Assembly (NCBI GenBank): GCA_902984215.1 | Contig: CADWAF010005608.1 | Location: 1-16,439 of the forward strand | Source of the DNA: Willaertia magna | Lineage: Eukaryota; Heterolobosea; Eutetramitea; Acrasida; Naegleriidae | Direction of reading: 5' to 3' | Length of the DNA stretch: 16,439 bases | In this document: positions 8,329 to 16,439 of the stretch, in pieces | How the letters are laid out: each line of letters begins with the position of its first letter | How positions within the stretch are numbered: the stretch's first letter is position 1 | The notes under the pieces: model-generated | Databases searched by the model: none | What the model was told of the DNA's origin: nothing | Seen by the model: only the letters and a program-made list of their open reading frames with translations | Position numbers and translations under genes: made by a program

Positions 8329-9545
8329 ATGCAAAAAAATTCACCCTTTTGGTTTTCTACTTATTCTTTTGACCAAGCAATAAATAGCATCGGATTTAGT
8401 ACAAATTATAAAGGAATTTGTTGTTGTGGAAGTTATAATTTAAATCATTGGTATCACGACGGATTATTACATGTTTTACATATTGATAGTGAAAACAATG
8501 AAAATTCATCCAAACCATCCATTAAGTTATTGACTTCGTTAAAAAATAAAATTGGAATAAATCAATTAGTGTGGTCAGAAATTTATAAAGAACTAGTAAC
8601 TACTGCAAATCAAGATGGAAGTAAGTGATATCACTTTATTTTAGTCAACCAACAACAATAATGAATTACAATAAATATATTGTAAACAATAGCAATTCAT
8701 TTATGGAATATAAATAATATGAAACAAATTATTTCTGTATTAGTAGATAAAGGATATTCAATAACAAGTGTAGATTGGAACCAATTTAATGAAAATTCAA
8801 ATTTAATCCTCACTGGCTCAACTTCATCTAGAATTAAACTTTATGACGTTAGAAATTTTGAAATAATTATTAATCAATTCGCTGAACATACAAAAGTTGT
8901 AAATCAAGTAAAATGGAATACGAATAATAAAGATGAATTTGCGAGTGTAAGTGACGATGGTTTAATTAAGATTTGGGATAAAAGAAGTAATAAGAATAGT
9001 GTAAATACTTTATTAGATAGAGAACAAGGGAAGTCAGCAATTAAATGTTGTGATTGGCATAAACAAAATGATTGGATATTAGGTGTAGGGAATGAGAATG
9101 GTCAATTAGTGATTTGGGACACTAGAAATGATTTACAACCTTTACAAAGAAGACAAGCTCATTCAAGTGCGTTGTTATCTGTTTCTTTTGATAGTTTTGA
9201 TGTAAATAGATTAATGACAGGAGGAAAAGATCAAACTTTAAGGATTTGGAATTCTGTTATTGATAGTAGTAAACAACAAGGGATTTATTTAACAAATGAA
9301 CATAAAATTCATAGAGAGGCAATCACTTCATTAGATTGGGATATTCATAATCCAGGTGTTGTGACATCAGTTAGTACAGATGAAACATTGGTTTGTGCTC
9401 CAATTTCACACATGACAGTTGTTAAAGAATATGAAGTTAAGGGAAATTTAGTGGTAAGTAATTTATTTGCTTTGATATTTAACTTTTGATGGAATTAATA
9501 ACGCAGGCTGAGAAACTTCGTCCCCAAAGAGTGTCTAAGCTGTAG
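8329..9545 (+). CDS. PEX7: PEX7-like WD40 protein (putative PTS2 receptor) ending in SKL
   Basis: Three exons: 8329-8620, 8693-9453 and 9507-9545 (292+761+39 = 1092 nt, 363 residues). Introns are 72 nt (8621-8692) and 53 nt (9454-9506), both GTAAGT to AG. The first junction restores the WD motif DGTIHLWNINN. The N-terminus INSIGFSTNYKGICCCGSYN and GLLHVLHID resembles the PEX7 entry segment, followed by INQLVWSEIYKELVTTANQDG. Later WD blades read IKLYD, DGLIKIWDKR, GQLVIWDTR and DQTLRIWNS. PEX7 binds PTS2 cargo in the cytosol and delivers it to peroxisomes. Length suits PEX7 (about 320-375). The last exon, less AT-rich, ends AEKLRPQRVSKL, a canonical PTS1. Other WD40 families remain possible because PEX7 has no unique motif. 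Confidence 0.75.
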
Positions 9546-9587
9546 TTAGCTGTGTTGCAATTTTTTAGGTGAATTTAAAGAAGTCAG

Positions 9588-9593
9588 CAAATA
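9588..9593 (+). terminator. poly(A) signal candidate for the PEX7-like gene
   Basis: An AATAAA-type hexamer lies about 45 bp after the TAG stop of the PEX7-like gene. The genome is AT-rich, so chance is a real alternative. Confidence 0.35.
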
Positions 9594-9661
9594 AACATTA
9601 ACAAAAACCTTGATTGAATTGAGACACTCTATTGCGAATTATACAAAATAACTAACATTCA

Positions 9662-10045
9662 TTAATTTACACGCTTAAACATTTGTTCTAAAGTTTCTCC
9701 CTTTCTTATTCTATATATATTACATTTAATTAATTTAAAATCATTATCAATAAGCTTGAAATATTCATCTTTTTACATTCGTATTTTCAGCATTTAACTT
9801 TTCTAAATTTGTTAAATTCAATAAACATGTATTTTCATGTAAATTACTTTTTGTAATAATTAATTCTTCTAATAATGGTAAATTAGGAAATATAAAATTT
9901 TCTGGTAAACACTGTATTTCTAAATATTTTAAATATTTAAATTTATTTAATAAATTAAAGTCATTAATTTTATTTTCTCGCGTAATATTTAAATTTTGTT
10001 ACTCATTTGCAATTTTTCATTCAAATAAAGAGTCACTTTTGTTTT
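9662..10045 (-). pseudogene. decayed leucine-rich-repeat gene, 3' part
   Basis: Minus-strand translation gives LRR segments of the same style as the intact F-box/LRR protein: VTLYLNEKLQMSN, then after a frame change KYLKYLEIQCLPENFIFPNL, PLLEELIITKSNLHENTCLL and NLTNLEKLNAENTN. A second frame change at an A-run (near 9770) leads to DEYFKLIDNDFKLIKCN, then YRIRKGETLEQMFKRVN and a stop at 9662-9664. The reading frame is broken at least twice, and no 5' half or F-box is seen before the NOMO stop at 10146. It is a truncated relic lying tail to tail with the PEX7-like gene on one side and downstream of NOMO on the other. Confidence 0.7.
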
Positions 10046-10145
10046 AAAAATGTAATAAAACTATGTTGTAATCGTTTAAAATATTATTATAAACAAATTT
10101 ATATTTTTATTTATCTTCTATTCAGAAAATTATTACTGTACATCA

Positions 10146-13100
10146 CTAAAAAAGTTTACGTTGGATTGGTACTCTATACAACCAAGCAACAATTGAAATA
10201 ATTACAATCACTAATGCATATAATGGTTTTTGATCCATCTTTTCTTGTTTAACACTAGTGTGGGTTTCTGAATCTTTCACTTGTGTTGAAAAAGAATTAA
10301 TAATTAAATGATATCTTGTTGGTGAGGTAGTAGTAATTTCAATATCAGAACCAAGAGAAGCAACCTTTGTCTTTTGTTCATGTGCACTTAAAGAATCCAT
10401 AATATTCTTAGAACTAGTAATGAAATAGGTATTTGAGTTTAATTTACCTTGCTTTCCAGAAGATGTTAATCTAATATAAAATCTAGTATTTTCTTCTTTA
10501 AGGTATTTGTCAGATGGTGTTACAAAACTAAAGAAACCAGTAATTGGAAGTTTTTGACTATCAATAACTCTAAATTGTTTGTTATTTGTTGCTGTCATTA
10601 AATCAATTGTAATTTCTTCAGTTTGATTAACAATATTACCAACTTCTCCTGTAAATTGTAAAATAGATTGTCTAAATACAATAAAATTATTATCTAAAGA
10701 ATCATCATTACTTGTTTGTTCAATTACAATTTGTTTTGGTGAAAATCTTTCAATATTTGTATTATGTGTGCCTAAAACAATATGATAATTAGTATTTGGT
10801 TTAAGTCCTCTAATTCTAAATTGACCATTTTGATCAGTTGTTGTTTCTTCATATTCACCTTGTTCTTTAGCAATAGCTTGAACAACAACGTTAGATTCAG
10901 GTTCACTACCAATAGATTTAACATTACCAAAAACAGAGAATCCAACTTTTTTATGTTCTAAAACGACAGTTTCGTCTTTACCTTCACCTAAAGTAATGTA
11001 TTGTGAACTTGGTTTAAATTCATATTCTTTTAACATTGCTTTAATATAATATCTATCAGGAACTAAATTATAGAAAGTAATTCTTCCGGATTCATTAATA
11101 ATGGTATTATTCTTATATTTACTTGAAATTAAAGAAACTAAAGAATCTTTCAAGTTTGTGACAACTGTGATTGAAGCAAGTTTATATGCTTTAAACTTAT
11201 TATTTCCAATATATTCAAATGAATAACCATCTTTCTCTGCTTTTAATTCAATCTTATTATCTTCATAAAGAGGTCCAATCTTGAATTGACCTGATTTATC
11301 AGTAAATGTTTCTCTTTCATCATTATTAACACTAATTCTAACACCTTGGATAGCATCACCTACATCTCCATTAATATATTTACCTTCTCTTCCTTCAAAT
11401 GCAGGAACTTCATCAATACATTTTCCAGATTCAATGATATTTGAAGTGATTTCTACAACTCTCTTTTGAGGGAAGAATAGTAAAGCATCACTTTGTGGTT
11501 TAATTTCTAAAGTAGTTTTTAAAGCAGATGGTGTGAAATACTTGTAGGAAAGAACTGTCTTGTTATTTGCAAGAACTTCTCTTGTTGTTTGAATAATTGA
11601 AACTTGATCTTGAGTCTTTAAAGTTAAACTTGGTGAACCAACAGAGTTTTTATCAAGATTAGCAATATTAACAATTGTGTATTCATTAAAGTTATCTGGT
11701 ACTCTTAATTTACCATAAATTAAATAACCAACAACATCTAGTTCAACAACTTTTGGTGATGCTGTATTATAAATATATTCTGTACCTTCTTCAAATTTGA
11801 AACAACTATTAATAATCTTTAATTCATATTCACCTGGTACTGGTGCAACGCATAATAAATTCTTTCCTTTCTTAACTGTATAAGATTCTTCTTTTTGGTT
11901 ATTTGAATTTCCTCTTAAAGAATAAGTTAATTGAATATTATCGTGAGAAGAAAGTATTGTGATAAGATAACCAGTTTGTTGGAATTGAACTTGTTGATCA
12001 TTTTCAGCTAAATCAATTTCAATATCCTTTTCTTTCCAACATAAAGATGGTTGTTCAATAGATACAACATATTGTGTTGGGAGTAATGATTCAAATTCAA
12101 ATTCACCATTCTTATTTAAAGTTTTAGTTTGAACCTTATTTCCTTCTTTATCTAATAGAGAAATAATTGTTTGATCTAAATGTGTTTTAGCATTTACTTT
12201 TCCAGTTACTTTAGAGAACTTTTGTGCTAACTTAAGAGTGTGTATTGGTTGATTATCAAAAGTAAATGTTTGTGGAAGATATTTAACTTGATTATCATAT
12301 TCTCTTAAAACTTCAATTCTTGCTGTTTGTTTTTCATTTGTTATTGGTACATTAAAACAAAAATCATTATCAGTTGTAACAGTCAATTTAGTATCACCAA
12401 CTTTAAGAATGACAACTCTCTTTTCTATTATTCCCTTTTCACGTAATAATTTTCCACAAACCTTAGCATGACTTGGAGTAATTGTATCAATTTCAGTTTT
12501 TGATGGATTAGTGACAATTGTTTTAGGTTGGAAAGTATATTCATCTGCTTCAACTTGAATCTCAAATGTTTCTGAACCATTTAAATCATCTAAAGTATAT
12601 TGTCCTCTTTCATCAGTTTGTTTAATTGTTGTAAATCTATTCTTCTTATTTATAATAATTAACTTCACTCCTGATAAAGGTCCTTCAACAGTTGAAACTT
12701 GTCCTTTTAATGAAAATCCAGTTACTCTAAACACATTCTTTAAAACAACATTATTATTTGTAACTTTAAAATTAATTTCTTTTGGATTAATATTAAATTT
12801 TTGATAAATAGCTTTTACTGTATATTCTCCATCAAATGCAGGTATTCCCTTAAAAACAAATGAACCAGTATTATCAGTTGTTGTAACACAAATACCTTTT
12901 GTTTTATCTTTAGGGATATCTTTACAATAAATCTTTTTAACTTCCTTTTCATCTAATGAGACAGGTGGTTGTAAATAAACTTCTACACCAGCCATTGCAA
13001 GTTCAGATTGTTCATTACCACTTGTTGTTGATAAAACAACTTTTCCTTTGACATTAAAACCAGCAATGGTTAAAGGTTTTTCTAATTTTAAAGAACCATC

Positions 13101-13759
13101 TTTTAATACTTCAACAATTGTATTTGAAGTACTAAATATTATTTCAGAATGTGAAGCAATTAATTCATAAGTACCTGGAACAACTTGGTCAAAACTTAAA
13201 ATAGATTAATAATAAATAGATTAATTACTTACCTAAAAGATCCATCTTGTTTTGTAATTGTCTTTTTTTCAATTTTATTATCCATTGATTTTAAGGAGAC
13301 TTGAATACCACTACTTCCATCCAATAATTTATTAGAACCTAATACTTGAGTTTTTATTTGAGAATTAATTTTAAAACCCATAATATAGAAATTATAGGTT
13401 TTTATTTCTCCATCTTTAATATTTAAAGATTCAGGTTCAATAGATAAAATTTTATTTGATGAAATAGCTTTTAATGTATAACTACTTTTATCTCCTTGTT
13501 CATATAAAGGTAATAAATAAAATCCGTGTGGATCAACTTCAACTTTTTCTTTAACATATCCTTTAGAATTTACTAATTGAATAGTAATACTTGTATAATC
13601 AATATTAGAATCTTTTAATTCATCTTTAGGGATAATATTTCCGTCAATTGTTGCTAACTGTGCATTCACTTGTGAAAAACAAAATAAACTCAATAATAAG
13701 CTAACAACAAATGCAACACAAAATCTTGTTGTTGCTTTAGGTTGTATAAAGCCTTTCAT
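10146..13759 (-). CDS. NOMO: NOMO-like (nodal modulator) ER membrane protein
   Basis: Type I ER membrane protein, known in animals as part of the NCLN-NOMO-TMEM147 (BOS) complex behind the Sec61 translocon, which helps insert multipass proteins. Exons are 13233-13759 and 10146-13194 with a 38-nt intron (13195-13232). Splicing restores GSFSFDQVVPGTYEL and one frame of 1191 residues, close to human NOMO (1222). A signal peptide spans about residues 1-33 (FCVAFVVSLLLSLFCF, cleavage near VNAQ). The lumenal part is a chain of beta-sandwich (carboxypeptidase-regulatory-like) repeats with recurring signatures such as TDNTGSFVFKGIP, TDERGQYTLDDL, TDKSGQFKIGPL and TDQNGQFRIRGLKP. Near the C-terminus YALVIVIISIVAWLYRV is one transmembrane segment with a short basic tail. 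Its start codon is 43 bp from that of the divergent gene. Confidence 0.92.
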
Positions 13760-13802
13760 TTTTTATTCAGCAAAAAAAAAAATATTTTTTTGAAAAATAA
13801 AA
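13760..13802. promoter_or_regulatory. 43-bp bidirectional intergenic region
   Basis: Only 43 bp lie between the start codons of NOMO (minus) and the mitochondrial-type protein gene (plus). The sequence is almost wholly A and T runs, including an 11-base A run and a 7-base T run. It must contain both 5' UTRs and at least part of both promoters, unless promoter elements lie inside the coding sequences. Confidence 0.6.
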
Positions 13803-14960
13803 ATGTTAAAGTCAGTGTTAAAGTCTTGTGGAAGAGTTAGAAGAAGCCAACAATTATTATTTGGAAAGAAGGCTGTATCATCTCGTTTCTTTACTATTAG
13901 TAGTATTTATCGTAATAATGAAGATAAGAGTACCACTAGTGGTAGTAGTAATATTGATGATTTATTTTCTTCTTCAGATGAAGTTACCGAAATTTTCCGT
14001 ACTTTAACATCTTCCTATGAAGATAATAAATTAAGTGAAACTTTAAAGAAGAATTTAAAAAAACAACCAAATGAAGAAAGTTCATTCATTAAAAATATTT
14101 TAGAAGGAGATAACATTTTAGATAAGTTAAGTGAAGAAAATGTAGATACAACAGACAGTAGTGATATTAATACTAAAGTAGATCTTTCAGATGATTCTTT
14201 CCTTAGATATCTTGACGCTTCTGATCCAGAAGAGAACTTTGCAACATTTAAATCATTTTTTGAAGATCCTAGAGTAGATAACACAAATAATGCACCAGAT
14301 GAATTACCTTCTTCATTCCCATCTGTTAAGAGAGTGAGGTCAATGTTACCATTAACAGTTGTAAAGAATTTAAATAGTAGAACTAAATCTCTTATTTCTA
14401 AATTAGAAAAGGGTTCAAATGAAGTTGAAGAACAATTTTTAAAATTAGATAGTGTTAATCCAATTGATTTTAAATTAATGGTTAAATCATTTTCTAAAGA
14501 TATTAAAGAAAGAATTGAAGATAAAGATTTTAATAATTTAAATGAAGCTGCAAAGAATGTTGTTGCTGATGTTTATGCTAATTTAGGTGATTTAGATAAA
14601 TATAAGAATTGTAATACAAATGTTGTAGCTTTAGTTAATTATTTAAATCATTTAATTGAATTAAGAACTAGTTTTGATAGATTAAAGGATTTCTATAAAT
14701 CATGTCCAGAGGAAGTTAAATCTCAAGATGATCTTATTTATAGATTATTAGAAAAGGAAGAATTTATAAATGAATTAGATAACTTTGATCCTCTCTTAAT
14801 TGTTGATAATAAGGAAGATGAAGGTTTAATTAAGGATACTGAAGATGATTTTGATGCAAATCTTTTACTCAAGATAGATCCAACTTCTTATATTGACCAT
14901 GAATCAGTTCCTGGTTTGAGATGTGCATATAATCCTCCTCTACCAAAATTTGATGTTTAA
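13803..14960 (+). CDS. probable mitochondrial protein of unknown function
   Basis: A 385-residue single-exon gene, not recognised. The first about 37 residues have many Arg/Lys/Ser and no acidic residue (MLKSVLKSCGRVRRSQQLLF, then GKKAVSSRFFTISSIYRN), a typical mitochondrial targeting peptide. The mature part is acidic and Ser/Asp/Asn-rich to about residue 175, then becomes mainly alpha-helical and charged (RTKSLISKLEKGSNEVEEQF; LNHLIELRTSFDRLKDFYKS). The C-terminus, VPGLRCAYNPPLPKFDV, is Pro-rich and may be a conserved tail. No transmembrane segment or enzyme motif was seen. A mitoribosomal or respiratory-chain accessory role is possible, but nothing in the sequence proves it. Confidence 0.8.
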   Translation: MLKSVLKSCGRVRRSQQLLFGKKAVSSRFFTISSIYRNNEDKSTTSGSSNIDDLFSSSDEVTEIFRTLTSSYEDNKLSETLKKNLKKQPNEESSFIKNILEGDNILDKLSEENVDTTDSSDINTKVDLSDDSFLRYLDASDPEENFATFKSFFEDPRVDNTNNAPDELPSSFPSVKRVRSMLPLTVVKNLNSRTKSLISKLEKGSNEVEEQFLKLDSVNPIDFKLMVKSFSKDIKERIEDKDFNNLNEAAKNVVADVYANLGDLDKYKNCNTNVVALVNYLNHLIELRTSFDRLKDFYKSCPEEVKSQDDLIYRLLEKEEFINELDNFDPLLIVDNKEDEGLIKDTEDDFDANLLLKIDPTSYIDHESVPGLRCAYNPPLPKFDV

Positions 14961-15079
14961 ATTTGATCTTTGTATCTAGTAATAAAGGATATTATCATTA
15001 TTGCTTAGTTTTATGTTCCATACTTGGACAAGAGAGCCAACATTGTTTTTAATTAACAGCATTAAATATATTAATAAAA
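14961..15079. other. 3' flank of the mitochondrial-type gene
   Basis: An AATAAA hexamer near 14980-14987 is a candidate poly(A) signal for the gene ending at 14960. Nothing else was recognised up to the tRNA fragment. Confidence 0.3.
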
Positions 15080-15118
15080 TGCATCAGCCGGGAATCGAAC
15101 CCATACCACCAGCTATCT
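15080..15118 (-). tRNA. tRNA 3'-half remnant, probably tRNA-Gly-like
   Basis: On the minus strand the sequence ends GGGTTCGATTCCCGG plus CTGATGC and A. That is a T-stem/loop with a perfect B box (GGTTCGATTCC), a seven-base acceptor 3' strand and the discriminator base. The acceptor sequence and T-arm resemble eukaryotic tRNA-Gly genes. Just before it, TAGCTGGTGGTAT looks like part of a D-arm or A box, but no anticodon arm fits between, and no partner GCATCAG was found in the next 100 bases. It is a truncated or internally deleted tRNA gene. A run of T expected after a Pol III gene is weak (ATTTTATT). Confidence 0.6.
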
Positions 15119-15175
15119 TTCTTATTAATCTAATCGTTCAAAAGAATAATTTGTAAATTCATATTTTTTTTACTA

Positions 15176-16439
15176 TCAGTCTATAGTAAACTCTTTTTTA
15201 ATATAATTATTATAAAAAATATAATATTTTAGAAACCTTTTTAATAAAGTAAATAGATTTGAATTATATTTATGTTTTAAATTATATATTTTAATTAATT
15301 TATTAACATCAATAATTGTATTCATATTAATTAATTTGTTTAATCCTACTAATTTTTTTTATAAATAATCAATAAAATCTATTTTTCAATAAGATAGTAA
15401 AGTTAATAAATTAGTTTTAAATTTATAATAATTATTAATATTATAAATAAAATTTAAATTTTCATAATTATCATTTTCATTATTTTTAAATCTAAAAATA
15501 ATATATTCTTTATATTTATTTAATTTTTCATTAATTTCATTTACTATAAAAATATAAAAGGAAAGTTAGTTTTATATTAAAAACTTACTATTATAATCAA
15601 TCCAACTTTAACTTCTAATTTCTTCATTAATCAGCCTTAAATATTTTTTATTTTTATATTTACATTTAAATAATAAAATACAACAAGTTTTACTAATTAT
15701 AATAAATATTAAACCTTTATAATAAATTCTTCTACTATTTATAATACTTAATTTATACACTATATATACAATACAATTTATTAAATTATAAATATGGCAA
15801 CAATGATTTTGTAAATTAAAAAAATATTTAATTTATCATATAAAATAAAATAACTAATATAAAAACATGATACTCTATTAATAATATTATATCTATATCT
15901 AATTATATTATCATAAATATAAAAAAAATTAATATTTTGATTATTCTTAATAGAATTTTCATAATTTTTATAATCTTCATTTATTTTATTAAAAATATAT
16001 TCACTTAATAAAGCATAAATATTTAATAAAAAAATAATTAATTCTTTACTTTGTTTTTTGTAAACTTTTAATATAATAAATTTAAAAAATATGTATTATA
16101 TTAAAACTTATAATTTTAAATAATTTATAATATATATTACTATCATTAACAATTTGACAACCTTTTTTAATTATTGTAATTAAAAAATCAAAATCTACAA
16201 ATTATTATTCTCCAAAAATAAGAGGTTCAAAATAATTAAATTGTTTTTTATTAAAATTATTTGTAATAAACTATAATTTTTCAATATTTTTAAATAGATA
16301 TTCTTTATAAAGTTCATAATTTTCTTTAATTATTGAATTAGTTATAATAATTAAATTATTTTTTTATAATTCATTTGATTTATCAATAAATTCAATAATA
16401 ATTAAATTATTTTCATTTATTTCAAAAATTTGATTATTA
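15176..16439 (-). pseudogene. decayed AT-rich protein gene with a surviving intron, runs off the right edge
   Basis: Minus-strand translation shows long protein-like stretches broken by stops and frame changes. In order from the window edge: NNQIFEINENNLIIIEFIDK, then after a stop IIKENYELYKEYLFKNIEKL, FNYFEPLIFGE, two stops, and VDFDFLITIIKKGCQIVNDS. In another frame come LSEYIFNKINEDYKNYENSI and later GLIFIIISKTCCILLFKCKY, KYLRLINEEIRS, a stop, then SWIDYN. A GTAAGT...ATAG intron at 15544-15588 (45 nt) then joins in frame to INEINEKLNKYKEYIIFRFK. That last exon continues with only two stops (15386-15388 and 15359-15361) through LINMNTIIDVNKLIKIYNLK to a TGA at 15176-15178. No family was recognised; its composition resembles the LRR gene. 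The 3' end lies about 60 bp from the tRNA remnant. Confidence 0.55.

Noticed and set aside
9454..9489. PEX7-like protein ending at the unspliced stop (NLFALIFNF)
   Set aside because: The tail is a translated GTAAGT intron. Splicing to the CAG at 9506 gives an in-frame exon with coding-like base composition.
10007..10201. 64-codon plus-strand frame between the LRR relic and NOMO
   Set aside because: Low-complexity AT-rich translation overlapping the end of NOMO; no start context or family similarity.
15176..16439. Genetic code with TAA/TAG read as Gln, which would open part of the right-end region
   Set aside because: The genes with conserved C-termini here (IVD, NUDT5, GTPase, NOMO) end at TAA or TAG and use CAA for Gln. 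Frame changes and TGA stops also interrupt the region.
1..16439. CRISPR arrays, bacterial operons, insertion sequences or viral genes
   Set aside because: No spaced direct repeats, transposase, integrase or capsid-like proteins were seen, and the genes are eukaryotic with spliceosomal introns.

Overview
The window is nuclear DNA of an AT-rich, gene-dense unicellular eukaryote. The evidence is short GT-AG introns (38 to 72 nt), peroxisomal, ER and mitochondrial proteins, a Rho-family GTPase with a CAAX box, an F-box/leucine-rich-repeat (LRR) protein, and A-rich sequence before start codons. A free-living amoeboid protist fits best. The 5S rRNA-like pieces (CTACGGCCATACCAC at the 5' end, CGGGAACC near the 3' end) read more like those of Discoba, such as a heterolobosean, than like those of dictyostelids. 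This placement is an inference and is not firm.

Layout, left to right. (1) An arsenite methyltransferase gene on the minus strand runs off the left edge and carries a one-base frameshift. (2) An accessory block follows: a minus-strand 5S rRNA-like sequence split by about 110 nt of foreign sequence, a very AT-rich F-box/LRR gene (minus), and a second, 5'-truncated 5S fragment on the plus strand. (3) A plus-strand gene for a discoidin-like-domain/coiled-coil protein carries textbook KEN and D-box degrons, with an E2F-like site just upstream. It is convergent, with 3 nt between stop codons, with a five-exon atypical Rho GTPase gene (minus). (4) Three housekeeping genes lie on the plus strand: NUDT5-like ADP-sugar pyrophosphatase, isovaleryl-CoA dehydrogenase, and a PEX7-like WD40 protein whose spliced C-terminus is Ser-Lys-Leu. 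(5) A decayed LRR gene (minus) sits between PEX7 and a two-exon NOMO-like ER membrane protein gene (minus). (6) Only 43 bp separate the NOMO start codon from that of a divergent gene for a probable mitochondrial protein of unknown function. (7) The last 1.4 kb hold a tRNA 3' half and a very AT-rich decayed gene that still shows an intron (both minus).

The housekeeping genes do not form one pathway. Leucine catabolism (IVD) and NUDT5 point to mitochondrial and nucleotide metabolism, PEX7 to peroxisome import, NOMO to ER membrane-protein biogenesis, and the Rho protein to the cytoskeleton. The most unusual content is the set of very AT-rich LRR-type genes and remnants lying next to broken Pol III genes (5S, tRNA), the Rho protein lacking both residues normally needed for GTP hydrolysis, the putative APC/C substrate, and a PTS2 receptor-like protein ending in a PTS1 signal.
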